Shown: positions 51,201 to 63,790 of the stretch, one piece after another
How positions within the stretch are numbered: position 1 is the stretch's first letter
How the letters are laid out: every line of letters begins with the position of its first letter
Assembly (NCBI GenBank): GCA_023055355.1
Contig: JALJCS010000001.1
Location: forward strand, 54,689,381 to 54,753,380
Source of the DNA: Agelaius tricolor
Taxonomy: Eukaryota; Chordata; Aves; Passeriformes; Icteridae
DNA length: 64,000 bases
Direction of reading: 5' to 3'
Notes under the pieces: model-generated
Told to the model about the DNA's origin: nothing
The model's database searches: none
Seen by the model: only the letters and a program-made list of their open reading frames with translations
Made by a program: the position numbers and the translations under genes

Positions 51201-54200
51201 AAACTTCTGATTCAAGGTTACTTACAAAAAAAGTAGAAAAATAACTTGGTTTTTTGGTTTTTTTAATTTTTTTTTTATTTTAGTTCTGCCTTCCTTTCTT
51301 TTACTTAAAATAGAAAATAGAGAGTTTTCAACATTATAAATACTGTATACTGAGGGTGACTCAGGGAACAGATGACCTGTGACCACTTGACACTTACATG
51401 GGAAAAATTCAGCAGGGGTAATGGCTTTGGTGAGGTGGTGGTGGAATTTGGAGTTCTTATTTATGTCTACACAAGTACAACTTCAGTTCATACTCACAGA
51501 GGATGCCACTCCTGAGATTAGGAGATTCCCCATTGTTTCATGCAATATTTCAAAAAGGTGATTTGTGGGAAACAATGCTCTCCTGATGTGTTTTTCTGAT
51601 TCTAACTATTTGAAAAAGAGTCAAGAAAGTGATCCATAAGCTTCAATAATAACTTTGGTGAAAAGTCAATGCTCCTTAAGTCACGGCTGAAGATAGAGGA
51701 ACATTCTTCAGTGTGGTTGGATGGGAAATCTACATTATCTCTTTCAAGGGAAAATGCTGATTTGCTGTAAGAATTTCAGAAAATGAGTGGTTTCATGAAA
51801 GTAAATTATTTGCTAATAAATCCCAAGTACAATAAGAAATATCTACTTTACTATGAACAAAATTATAAACATTGATTTTTTCAGTCAGAAACAACTTTTT
51901 CTTTTGTATAGTAATGATAAACTAGGTCGAATTTCAGTTGAACGCAACTGAAGTTTTGACTTTTTCTTTTTTCATAAAAATCCTTTGTCTCTGAAACTAT
52001 TCTCTGATTCTATGAGATATATTTTGAGGCTGCAAAAACAATTTCAATATCAAATCTTTATGGATGTGAAAATTATTTGCTGCCTAGCCCTTCTTTCTAA
52101 CAACCTCTTGATATCTCTCTCAGAAAGTTTACAAATAGGTAAATTTCTCTGCATTTCTTTGTGCCAGAGAGAAGTTTCTTAGCCTTACTAGAGATTTATA
52201 ATTTGTTGATTTTTTTTCCCCCACACAGGCTCCTTTGTGAAGAACTGCGGCAAAATGCTTAACTTACAGTTTTCGATAGCAAAAAATAATAAAAAAACCC
52301 CCACAAATGCTGGAAATATGCATCAAAACTCTGCATAGCATCTGAAAGAGTCTAAAATCTGTGGCTCAGTCTGTTTTCCATTTGTGATTATTTTGTATAT
52401 TATTTTTTCTTTTTGTCTATTTATGACTGTTTTTAAATGGCTTACATAAGAGGTTTTCTTTAAATCCCTTGCCTTTTACTAGAACAAAGCCTCCTGACCA
52501 TCAGAAAATGGATTATTTTTGGAGAACTTCTTAATGAACTGAAAATTGAAAACTAGGCCTTTAATCCTTAACATTGTGTGAAAATTCTTCACATTATTCT
52601 TTATTGTCTTAGTGTCACTGGAAATTAAGATAGGAGAATCTTTCATGAAAAGCATCAAAAATAGCCTCAGTAGAAGAAAAGAAATTTAAGAAAAGATGCT
52701 TGGACACCAGAAAACTGGAGTGATGAGTGATCTTCATCAAGCTCTGGGGTTTGGGTGAGACTATTTATGTAAATCAGGTACTAAGAATTTTTTTTCTGAG
52801 AGAACAGACTGTAACAGCAGGGCTTTTTGTTCTCTAGTTAGTCTGCACATTTATCCAAGCTGTGTGAAGAGATTTCGACTTTTTCTGGTAGAAGTTGAAT
52901 GGACTCCTCCTGGTTGACCACCATCTGAAAAACTTGAAGAAAGCTCCTCAGGGAGTAGCAACCTAAAGAAACTTCTAGATATAATAGATAATTTGTGGAG
53001 GGACACCTTTGTTTATTTTGTTTTGTTTTTTCCTCCATTGCCATCAAGATGGTATATCCAACTGTATTATTTAGCAAGAAACAGCTGATTTCCAGAAAGG
53101 AATCACATAGTAATAATTTATTAGTGAATTATGCAGCCATCACACCAGGCCATTGGAGGGAATAGCTCTGATTGCACTGTAGCTTTGCAATAGGACTAAA
53201 TGAAGCAAGGGGACTTAGACCAGGTTGGTGCAGCCTACTCTAAAATTACTCAGGCCATTTGCAGGTTCTCTGCAGTTCCAATTGCAGTCCTGCAACTACC
53301 TAAGGTTATTCATTAATCAGATACTTATAAATATGCAAGGAATTGAGAGGGAGCTTCAATCTGCAAGCAACCCACCTGCAAGAACCTGCAATTAGGGCTG
53401 CTGTATTTCTAAAGGTGTCAGACCTGCTGAGCATGTGCACCCCACTGGATGTGTGTTAGAGTTACAAGAAGACTGCAAACCCTAGCCAAATATAAAATAA
53501 TCTTGAAATATATCCAGAAAAATCAGAGCATGTCTGGGAAAACTCATTTTTCCAAAGTGGCCCTAACAATGATGCTTTACACTGGGAATTACAGGCAAAA
53601 CTAGTGGTATTGTACTAGAATCTTGAATCCTGCCATTTCATGCAATGAGACAAAGAGGACTTGTGAATCAGATAAGTGAACCACTGTTGTTATGTGTGAA
53701 TTCAAATTGGTTTTGTTAGCCACTGGGTTAATGGGAAAGCACATGGCAATTTCCAGGAGAGTGACAGGTCCTACACCTAGACAGTGAAAACAAAGAAATG
53801 CCTTGGATTTTGTCTGTTTTTAATTTGGTATTTGTAAAATTAAAATAGTCCTTCAAAGCTTGACAGTAGCTTTTCGTGTTCATTTTAACTCCAAACTGCT
53901 GTTAATTCTGACTGTTTAGCAGGTATATATTAATATCAATGTAATGCTTCTGAACTTGCTTTGGATGTCCCTATTTTAGGCAATCCTGAACAGGTTGTAT
54001 CTCAGTTTTGATATTTAAGTCCCCTTCCTGATTCTTCAGCAGAATAGAAATTGGGGTGGTGATTTCTTCCACAGCACTTCTGCAATACAGATTTTATTAC
54101 AAATGATGCCACTTTAGGCAGGACAGACACAAGCAAACTGTAAGCTCAGAATTGCCCATTGTAATCAAATTGGCTATTTTCCAAACAATTCAGAGTCTCT

Positions 54201-55069
54201 CTCCCAGTGTGACCTTTCAGAGCCCTGCACTCAGCAAAAGAGGGGTATATTACCTTTCATGCACTAGTGTTCATTTTCAGGAGAAAGCCAGGATTATTGT
54301 TCAAATTTCGTGCAATTACACCTGAGCACCTCATTGTTTCTGGGGGGCTGGGGAGGCGCACACAAAAGAGTCAGGTTGGCATTTGGTAGAGAGATGTGTC
54401 TGGCCTTATACACAGGAGGGCAGAGACAGAAAACACTAAAAGCACACTCTGCAATAAATATGTGACAAACTGAATGCCTAGAAAGAGAATGGATACTGCC
54501 CTATTTGTCTGGTTATTCTCGCCAAGCTGTGCTGATGCTTTCCAGAGGTGTAATTGGACATAATGCATGTGTTGAGCAGGCAGTGGGGGAAGATGGGACA
54601 AAGAGGATAAAAGAGCAAATGATATCTGGAGTTAGGGAACCTTTAAGTTGGGCCATTTGGGCTCTAGACTGTTTCCCCCTTTCCTGTTTTCTCCCCCAGC
54701 ATAATAGCTGTTCTTAGAAACCTTTGGGCTTATAGAAATACTTTAGGAAAAATCCAAACAGTGATAGATTGCCCAGCAGAAAATTATTTACATGAAAATG
54801 CCTGCCTAAGCATAATTTTTCCTGAGATGACATCTGCTTTGAAAATACAACACAATTTCATCTCAGATGTAAAAGTAACACCCTCGCCCTTTTTTTTTCC
54901 CTGACACCAGGAGATGCATAACTTGCTGACAGTATGTGGTTGATAGCTGTATCAGTCAGTCTTAAATAGTCCATAAATCCATGTACAGTGTAAAATATCA
55001 TTGATTTATGTAATTGGGAATTTTTAACAATACAGTTTTGTGTAACTATGTTTGTTTTTCCCTTTTCAG

Positions 55070-55258
55070 AACCATCTTCCCTGTGAATCTGGAAGCAGTC
55101 TCTGATTGTACAGAGCCACTATGTATTCCATCCTCATGCTTCCCTGGAGTATAAGTTATGATATATCAGCATTGTCTTTGAGGTCTACCAAATCTGTGGA
55201 TATGCAATACGCTGAAGTGTGGAGATGGAATGAAGTTGAAAGGATTCATGAATAAAAT
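55070..55258 (+). other. Candidate non-coding exon, 189 nt (unproven)
   Basis: The acceptor is TTTGTTTTTCCCTTTTCAG ending at 55069. The donor is a perfect GTAAGT at 55259-55264. All three forward frames contain stops within the segment; the longest runs 27 codons from the left edge to TAA, so it could only be a non-coding exon or one holding a stop codon. An AATAAA at 55251-55256 overlaps the donor, so the segment could instead be a terminal exon. Confidence 0.2.
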
Positions 55259-57797
55259 GTAAGTGGATGATACTTCAAACTAAAGCAAAAATACTGCATT
55301 GCCTAAATTGCAAGAAATAGCTCTTTTTGCTCGAGTAGGAGCAGTAGCAGTAACAAAAAGCCAGGATTATTGTGGCCTTTGGTATGGGACTCATCTGTTG
55401 TCTGAGAGTGGCACACAGAGCTGCTGGAATGTTTTCTTTCCACATGATGGTTGCAGATGAACTTTTGTGAAGAAAGTAAATGCTGTACTGTGTGTATAGA
55501 GAGTCTTACAGATCTGTGTGAGGAACTTTGCCAACTGTAAGCAATCCCCTACAACCTGCAGCACCTACAGAAATAAATAAGGCTTTCAATCCAAAATTAA
55601 TGATAAATGTAAGGAGCTATTCTGCCCCTGGCATTGTCAATTTTCCCTTCCTTTTCAGGAACCTGATTATTCATACTTAGTGTATAAACATACTGCATGA
55701 GGTAAATAGGTACCAAGGCTAGTGCTGGTTTTGAACATAGATCATCATTTTACTTACTCCCTTACATCATTTAACTCTGTTCTGGTGACCCTGGGACCTG
55801 GTAATACACACTGCAACCAATAACCATAACTCCATGATCCGTATAGAATACGTGAAGGATGGTGGCAAGTATGTAATTTATTACCTTCTGTAGTGCTGTG
55901 TTATTATTATGTGACTGTTATAGCATTCATAGTTTGACAGATTCCTATTAGCCAGTCAGTCAGAGTATGTAGTGTATTATTTTACCAATACCTGATGCAT
56001 ATCAATAAAGTGGGTGAACATTGCTATAGAAGAACAGCTGAATTGGCTTGGATGTTGTAATCTCCCATCCTGAGTTCTTACCTGAAGCATCAGTTAAGGC
56101 TGACTGATACTTTTGTAAGGCTTAGAAAAGTCTGGGTAACTTTCTTCCCACTTTGTCCTGAATCCTTGAAAAGAAGTGTCAAAACAGTACAAGTGCTTAT
56201 TTTCACTGTACTATCATTCTAACAGTAGAAGCAAAATTCACGAGAAATCTTGTACTGTGAGACAACCTGTTCTCACAAGATTTCCAGCCCATTAACTCAA
56301 GAATCAGATTGTTTGGATTAGGTTTGCACAAACAGTGAAGCTTTTCAGGTGCTTATCCAAAAGGCATTGAACCAAATCTTTTGAGGTTTCCCCACATACT
56401 TAATATATTATGCAAATATTTACTATATGCAGAGAGGAGAGCAAGATGGGAAAAATTTCCTTGTCCAGGACATACAGAATTAGTTATTGCTGGATGAGTA
56501 AAGATATCCTGATTTCTGCTGGCTGGACAAAAGCATCAGGAAGGAGAGGAAGCACAGACAGAAAGTGTCACAGGACTGACGGTGACTAAGAGGAAGCCTG
56601 AAGCTGCAAAGCAGTGAGTTGCTGGAGGGTGGGGAGAGGAGATGGAGCTTCAAATAGCCTTGAAACAGTCTTTCAAATTACAGGAAATACAGCGCTAATA
56701 AAAGAAAAGGGTATGAGCAGGGATAGCTGTGATTCTGGAGAGGGGAGCTGGATAATACAACCCCTATGCCTGCCTGTGGCCAGAGCTCAGGTCACAGCTA
56801 GTGGTCTCGTGGGGGCTACAGCAGAGCTGAGCTTGGGGGTGTCAGTCCTGCAAGGGGCACATGCTGCTGCTGTTCTCCTGGGGGCAGGAGAGCTGCCTGG
56901 AGTCTGCTACATCCCTGCTTGTACACTTCATCCTCCTGCGTTTCCGAGACACAAAGCTCAGATCAGCCAGTGATGTTCTTTCAGGATTGTGAAGTATAAT
57001 GTTCTGATTAGATGCAATACATCTAAAGAGTATCTATCAAAATTTAAGAAAATACATAGGAAAAAATGCAACTTATCCAGATTTTTTTCCTGGTATTTCC
57101 ACTGCACTGGCAACCTGACACAACATGTTGTATATAATTCAGCCATGCTGTCAGTTTTTACTAGGAATGTAATCAATATGATCTTACAATTTTAATCAAG
57201 GTCTCTGAAACAAAGCACTTGTTATTATATAGGTTCTTACCTAATGCTTTGCAACAGTATGTTAGCAAGCCGATAGGAAGTGTAAGTCTTTAAGAAGGAA
57301 GAATTTGACTGTGAAAAGACCCAAAGCGTGGTTGGCAGTAGCATAGACAGAAGGGACTAACGTAGTCATCTGTATAAGGTAGTCCTACTGCTCCTGCTCC
57401 TGAGGGGTAATTAATTATAAAGTACCAGTAGAGCTGTGTCGCTTCACAATTTCATTAATAGTCAAGCAAATAAAGTATGATACTTTGTGTTACTTCATGA
57501 GGAACTGCTAAGAAAAGATGTAATCATCAAGAGCTGTAGACAGGCTCTCTTTTGATGTGACTGAACGAAATTTCTGCAGACCATCAAACTGCAGGTGGAA
57601 AGAGAACAGAATTGTATGAAGGCATGGGAGGGAGTTGAACTGCTGCTTGCAATTCTGGTTAGCTGACCTGAGCTAAAACACAGGGTGAGCTTCTCTCCAC
57701 CTAGCTTTAGACATTGATATGGTAATAATTTAGGGATTACCTTCACTGTAGAATTTCTTTGTACTCTGTAGAGAGAAAAAGGCACTTTTAGGGAGAG

Positions 57798-57813
57798 TTT
57801 TTTTTTTTTTTTT
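57798..57813. repeat. Poly-T tract (T16)
   Basis: Sixteen consecutive Ts. Confidence 0.97.
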
Positions 57814-58039
57814 ACTTGTTTTAGGTGTCTTCTGTAGGATAAGCTGATTTGGGACCTCATATTTATTCTTCTCCTAAATAAATATAAGGTTCAGCAAAAG
57901 TGACTACACATGGTGATGTCTTATCAGAAGAATATTTCCCTCTCCCTCACCAGTGATGTCATTGTGTCTTGCATCAGCTATGGTATCACAATATCTTTTG
58001 TGTGAACGTACTCAAATTTTTGAAAAAGCCCACAAGAGA

Positions 58040-58238
58040 TGCTTTGCTTTTTGGTCAGCTTAACAAGCTGCCCAAGGAAGTGGTGGAATCACTGTCCCTG
58101 GAAGTGTTCAAAAAAATGTGTGGTTATGACACTTGGGGATATGGTTTAGTGGTGCACATGGTGTGCTAGGGTAATGGTTGGACTCAATGATCTTACAGGT
58201 GTTTTCCAGCCTTGACTGTTTTATGAATCAATTATTCT
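58040..58238 (+). mobile_element. CR1-type LINE, short 3' tail
   Basis: The run 'aagctgcccaaggaagtggt' near 58066, encoding the LPKEVVE block of the CR1 ORF2 C-terminus, is followed by 'tggttggactcaatgatctt' near 58174 and 'ttttccagccttga' near 58203, the standard CR1 3' untranslated end. The terminal octamers have decayed to 'ttttatgaatcaattattctg'. Only about 200 bp remain. It is a different CR1 subfamily from the copy at 2402, judging by the 'gacacttggggatatggttt' run. Confidence 0.88.
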
Positions 58239-59067
58239 GTTATTTTGTATAAGCTTTATTAACCTTGGGTGACTGGCCGAAAATATGCAAGTTACCCTGT
58301 ATTCTTCCACAGTGTTTAAAAATGTCTTTGAGAGGAACATGCATGAGATGTTCCTCTACATAATCTTCTTCCACATCTTTGATATCAATCAAAACATTGT
58401 TCCTCAGTGGCACACTACTGAGTCTGCACTTTGGTCCCCCTCTAGGCAAACGAAGGGGATATGTGGAAAAAAGAGTGGAAGATGATTTTTACAGTGTCTC
58501 CAGTGAATCCACGTGCAAGATGAGGCACTGCTGTGTGGGACAGTGCTGTCAATGGGATTGGTGGTGCCACTCCAGAGAGGCTGCCCTGCCTCTTCCATAG
58601 ACATGGTAGCTCACAGACATTGCTGTCGGAAAGGATTTCAGCACATGCAACCTACTGGAGTAGCTGTTCAGGGTCCCTGGCAACCCTGTACATGGGATGG
58701 ATTCAGTGACAGCTTTATTTTTATGGAGCTTACTGTGTTCTAGCTGTCTATTCTGCAGCTGTGCCTCCACAGACAGCCAAGACAAACCCTTCAACAGTGA
58801 AGCTGAGCTAGATAGCTCACATGTGTGTGGTGCTCTAGACTAAGGAGGTGGGCAGCCTTTAAAGTACCAACATTTGTCCCAGTGACGTGCCTTGAATATT
58901 AAGCATGCCTTACAAAGCACAAGCCCACAGTAAATAGAAAGGGGTTTGCTGTGTCATCAAATGAAGTCTTCCAAAATCTCAGTAGAACATGTATCATAAT
59001 ATTTCCACTATAGATAGAACCAGCTCCATCTTAAAAGTATGATCGTGATCTTCTGCTGTTTCCTCTG

Positions 59068-59195
59068 CGTGTTTTTTTTTGTTTTTGTTTTGTTTGTTTG
59101 TTTGTTTGTTTTTGGGTTTTTTGGTGGGTTTTTTTGTTTGTTTGTTTGGGTTTTTTTTGTTTTATTTTGTTTTATTTTGCTGGGGGTTTTTTTGG
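59068..59195. repeat. (TTTG)n / T-rich simple repeat
   Basis: About 128 bp made almost only of T and G, with several consecutive GTTT units and longer T runs. The translated frames through it are low-complexity artefacts. Confidence 0.97.
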
Positions 59196-61063
59196 CACAC
59201 AGAAGGTGCAGGTGCCTGTAAAGAGTCATCCAAAAGTGCAGTTACTCAGCAAATTTTCCACTTCTAGCTCATGATCCCTAAATGTCACCTTTTCTGAGTG
59301 CTTAGAGTTTTCAGGTCTGGGTAAACCCTAGCTGGAAGCACATAGTTAAAGCAGCTTTAAATCATACATTAAATATCCTCAGCCAAGCAGCAGATACTCC
59401 TCCTCTCACTATTTTTTACTGACCATTTTATTCAACTCCATCACTTTATCCACTCAGCATTAGGCTTTTGAGTTTCTCTTTGAAGATGCCTGAACCTCTT
59501 CCCTGACTGCATGGAGATGCTAATTTAGGATTAGTTAACACTGAGGCTAAGTATCTATTTGTAGATACTGTAATATTTAACACAGACATCTAGAGCAGGG
59601 TCTCTGATTCTTGCTCTTTTTCATTTAGTTCTCTTCATAAATGTTGAGGAAACTAAGGATGGAGAAACTGAGTCTAGATTTTTCAGTCTTGATCATAAAG
59701 ATTAATGTTTCAACTAAGCCAGAACTGGTGTAGAGAAATAAGCTGGTACTTAATGGTTCCTATTGCAAAATGTATGTCTCAGCTCTACGGAGAGCTTCTT
59801 CCTCTGTGTAGAAACATGCACCTCAAAACTAAAAAATGTAGTTTTATCCAAAATAGTTCTTTATACTTTTCTTCCCCCAAGAAATTTTCTGTGCTGAGCA
59901 GTTCAGCTAAAAGTGAAACTTTGCTTCTGTTGAAGGAGCCAGTGATATTTATTCTGAATCAGCACAACAGCTCTCCTCTCATGGGAAGCATTCAGGGCCA
60001 AATGTCGTGTCCATGATACAATACTGAGTAGAAATTACAGGGCTGTGGCTCACACAACATACCCTTTCCACTAACCAAAATGAAACGTGTCATTGTGGAA
60101 GGATAAATGGCAATCTTTGGCTGTCATGCGCTGGGATCTTATTATAGACACAGAGATAATGAAACTAATGTATCCTGAGGCAGTGTTGCTTAAAAGAGTA
60201 TCAGAACAGGAGAATGTGTGCTGAATTTCATTTACTGAGACTTTTTCTGATGTGTTTGGGGCTAAATTTTGGTGAACTATATAGACCCTTAGTCCTTCAG
60301 AAGTGAAGTGGTGTTTGGACAGCTGGCAAAAGGATAACTCTGCACAGAGTTTGTCCACCCATTTGAGGGGCTTTTTTTTTTTTTTCTGTCAGAAAATATA
60401 GGCATGCTTATGTGACCCTTTTTATTGTCAATCAGTCCTTCACTGAGATGAACAAAATAGAAGGTGGTCTGGGAGGAGCTGAACCCCATACAAGTTTTCC
60501 ACAAAATGATTATATCTGTTAAGCAAGTGCTGGAGAGGATGGCAACAGCTGATCCAGAAACTCATAAGGTCAAATGATGCAATTTTTGAAGATGATCAGA
60601 TGTGACAGAAATGAAGCTCCTCTTATAACTTATCAAGAATATATATATGTTTGGTTTCAGATACATTGTTGGATATGAGATATTGCCTCATGCCCGTTCC
60701 CTGCTGACAGACTGGTGTTTTCACTGTCCCACTTAGGACACCTGCATTTATTTCACAACTCCATGTGCAAGCAGCCTGTAGGCTGGACTTCAGTGTCCGA
60801 GTGGGCACACCACCTCTGTCCAGCTGAAGTAACCTACTGTAATGTTAAGGAAGCATGTTTATCCTCATAATTAGCACAATTCTGGGGTCAGTACAGGTGA
60901 AGAGATTTCAAAAACCTTTTAATTTTATCTGTGAAATTTTCTTCATTTTCTGTCCACCTCTATTTCCTCTCATGGTCTCTACTCAACATAACTTCCTCCT
61001 CATGCTTCAAATGCTGTGGTGTCACTGACAGTTTTAAAGGGAGCAAAACAAACTGAAAGGAAA

Positions 61064-61081
61064 TTTTTTTTTTTTTTTTTT
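61064..61081. repeat. Poly-T tract (T18)
   Basis: Eighteen consecutive Ts. Confidence 0.97.
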
Positions 61082-62029
61082 GAAAAGCTGTCTTAGGAGG
61101 GTATTTTTTCTTTTTATTAATCCAGGAAAATAGCTTGAGACATTTAGAAGGGGACACCTTATTCTGTTGAAACTTTGATGTTTTTGTGATCTCAAGAGTT
61201 TTTTTAAAAACTGTAAAAGGTCCCATGCCCTTTGGTCTACATGGTGTTCACTATCTACATTAAGCTGCTACTCAGAATCAGCATCAAGGGCTGAATGCTA
61301 TTATTCTGGGCACACTTCAAATATATAAAAGGTGACTCCTGTCTTCAGAGTTTAAGCTTTCAATCTGACTGGCTTACTAGCATGTTATAACAGTCCTGTC
61401 TCTGGCATGCTGATTTGTGGCCTTGATCAAATTACTTAGCCTTTTACTTGCTTAAAAAAACTACTCCTGCACTTGAATGCATGATAAGTCACTCTATGCA
61501 GAGGAGGTGTGTAGGACTGAAAGCTCTGGCCATGCAAGCAACATCCCCTTCTGAGGAGCCTATTCTGCTTTACCTCCTGGCTGAGCTGCTTGGGTAAGAG
61601 CTTTTTCATCCATTTGTATCAAAATGAGTCATTCTAAAACTCTCCACCTCTGAACCCCAGTATGTGAACAACCTGGTTTCTTTGGGTTGATTCAGATTTG
61701 GGAGAAAGCATAAAGATGAGTTCAAGTAGCATGTCTGACTGGGTGACAAGTTTGATTAGATGGCATGGATGTCACCAAGGTTGGAGCAGACTGAGCTGCA
61801 AACCTTTGAAGTCAGCCTGTCTGTACCTAAAGAAACCTATTAAAACATACTGCCTTAACCTTTTATTTCTGGAGTCCGAGCTGCATTCTTGGCACTGAAA
61901 ACTAGAGTATGCTGGTTCTTGTCTCTGCAGACTGATACCCTTAAACATTTCAGAAAACCACACTGACTCTTCCAGGTCAAAACTGGCCTATTGCTGTCAT
62001 CTCCATGTTGTTTTTAAAAGACATTTCAA

Positions 62030-62440
62030 GAAAGGAGGATATTTGGGTAGAGGTGAGAAGTAGAATAGTGGTGGAGAAGGAAGGATTGGAAACATAAGGA
62101 ACAAAAAGTAATTGGTTTGAGTAGCAAATGCTCACCTAGAATGAGCAGCAGTGGAAATGGCAATTGTGGAAGGCAATCCTATATTTGATGAGGAAGGAAC
62201 ATATGTGATGGGAAGATGTGAGCCATGGAGCAGAAAAGATGACTGCAGCAGCTGAGCTGTGAATAAGGTGGAGTTGAGGAAGAGAGCTGCTGGGAATCCT
62301 AGGTGGAAGAAAATATAGTGTCAGAACTCTGGAGGAGTCTCTGGGTGAGAATGCATAAACATTTAGAAATGGGAGAAGAAAAGATGGAATAGAAGTCAGT
62401 GAGCACTTGGATGTTGGAAAGAGTAAGAATACTACAGTAA
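62030..62440. other. Purine-skewed stretch
   Basis: Over about 400 bp the plus strand is strongly G+A rich and C is the rarest base (the 60 bases from 62041 contain one C). It is not a simple repeat and shows no known element. It may be an old repeat or a region with replication/transcription strand bias. Confidence 0.6.
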
Positions 62441-63389
62441 GTAAAAAAAAGCCAAAACAAAACCTTGCTTCTTTAGCAAAGGCTTCTCATAAACACACCT
62501 GTCCACAGAGCTGATAGCTACTTACATATTTTATCTCTGTGTTTTACAGTGTTGGCCTTGTAATCCATTTTTCTTCACAACCCAGTGAACACCTGACTTC
62601 TGCAGCAGTTCAACATAGTTTGAAGGAGGCCTCTGAGGACAAAGGCTAAAAGCATCTCCTATGAATTTCAGCACAATATGTACTTGTAGGCAACTCTCAT
62701 CCTTCACAGATACTTGTCTAATTGCAGTTATTTATTAATCTGAAATGTAAAGTGTCCAAGAAGACATTGGACATTGGCAATTTAAGCTGTTCTCTCAACC
62801 TTCCCTGAAGGTTCATCCAAAATAGACCCTGAATGTTTGTCATTTGTCAAGGATTCAATAATTGGCAGGAAAGGATGGCTTTGGGCACGGATGTTCCTTT
62901 CCTCCCTCTCTCTCCCAAGCATTGTGATCCCATTTAGCTTTGTACTGTCATGTCAGCTTCTTCTGTACTTGCTAGGGTTCATCTTGTATCTTGTGATGGT
63001 GCTGCAGAAGGTATTCTTGTCACCTTGAGCATTTTCCACTCTTTCCTCATGCTGACTGCTGTTTCCATGGAAGTCTGTGATGTGTTTTATTCAAAGTACA
63101 ATTTGTAGAATGTTTGCTTAGAACAGAGGAAGGGAAAAATAACTCCTTCAAGACAGAGTGAAAGAAAATATACTCTAAATTAAAAAAAAAAAAAGTCACC
63201 CTCTCTCTAAACCCTAATCCTCAGCTCTACTGTATCCCAAATTAATACCATTCTGTTTAGGACTGAAATGTTCAATGACAACACGAAGGAAAACATGTCA
63301 GGTCTCAAACCCAGAACATCAAATATTTCCACTTTTCCTAATTATCACCCAGTTTTACCAAAAAACAGATGGAACCACTTTCAAAGCTT

Positions 63390-63412
63390 TGTGTGTGTGC
63401 CTGTGTGTGTGC
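63390..63412. repeat. (TG)n microsatellite, imperfect
   Basis: TGTGTGTGTGCCTGTGTGTGT followed by a short ATATGCATAT. Confidence 0.9.
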
Positions 63413-63734
63413 ATATGCATATCTGTCTTACAAATGGCTAATTCAAATCAAACTTGGGATTCTAGTCAAGACAACAGCTTCACTGCCTGAACCAGCTTGT
63501 TTCTGTACACTGATCCTTACCAAAAAGAAGAACTGCAACTCCAAAGAAAAAGAATAAACCCCACATTTTCCAATAACAGCCCACTATGCCATACTTGTCT
63601 GTGTAAAGAACATATGGAGCAGCGCATACTCTGGACTTGATTCTGATTGAAATTTCACAACTAACTCCAGCATCTGTAGCTTGACTAATGCAGCTGAAAG
63701 CTCAACCAACCCTTTCCCCTTATTTTTATTACAG

Positions 63735-63790
63735 GGCTACAGCATGAAACTTTATGCACAACAGTCAGAGAGATCCACCTGCTTATGCAG
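63735..63790 (+). other. Candidate exon, 56 nt (unproven)
   Basis: The left edge is CCCTTTCCCCTTATTTTTATTACAG ending at 63734, a strong acceptor; GACTAAT about 50 nt upstream could serve as a branch site. The right edge is GCAG|GTATGTG with GT at 63791, close to the consensus donor. Two forward frames stay open over all 56 nt. The peptides are not recognised. Of the exon-like segments in the window, this has the best splice-site pair. Confidence 0.28.

Larger units (their letters stand above)
46201..58039. other. Unassigned non-coding stretch
   Basis: No gene recognised in about 11.8 kb. It contains a 21-bp palindrome (48268-48288), a purine-rich patch at about 48490-48530, a 16-bp palindrome (50375-50390), an A/T-rich run at 51250-51290, a possible exon (55070-55258) and a T16 run (57798-57813). 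The 103-codon frame at 48808-49119 starts with hydrophobic residues but matches nothing known. Confidence 0.55.

Noticed and set aside
57241..57308. Minus-strand exon-like segment (GTAAGA donor, TTTTCACAG acceptor)
   Set aside because: The acceptor tract is short and interrupted, and only one frame is open. Weaker than the plus-strand candidates, so not listed as a feature.
59039..59267. Frames made of Phe/Leu/Val/Gly or Lys/Asn/Thr/Gln
   Set aside because: They are translations of the TTTG simple repeat.
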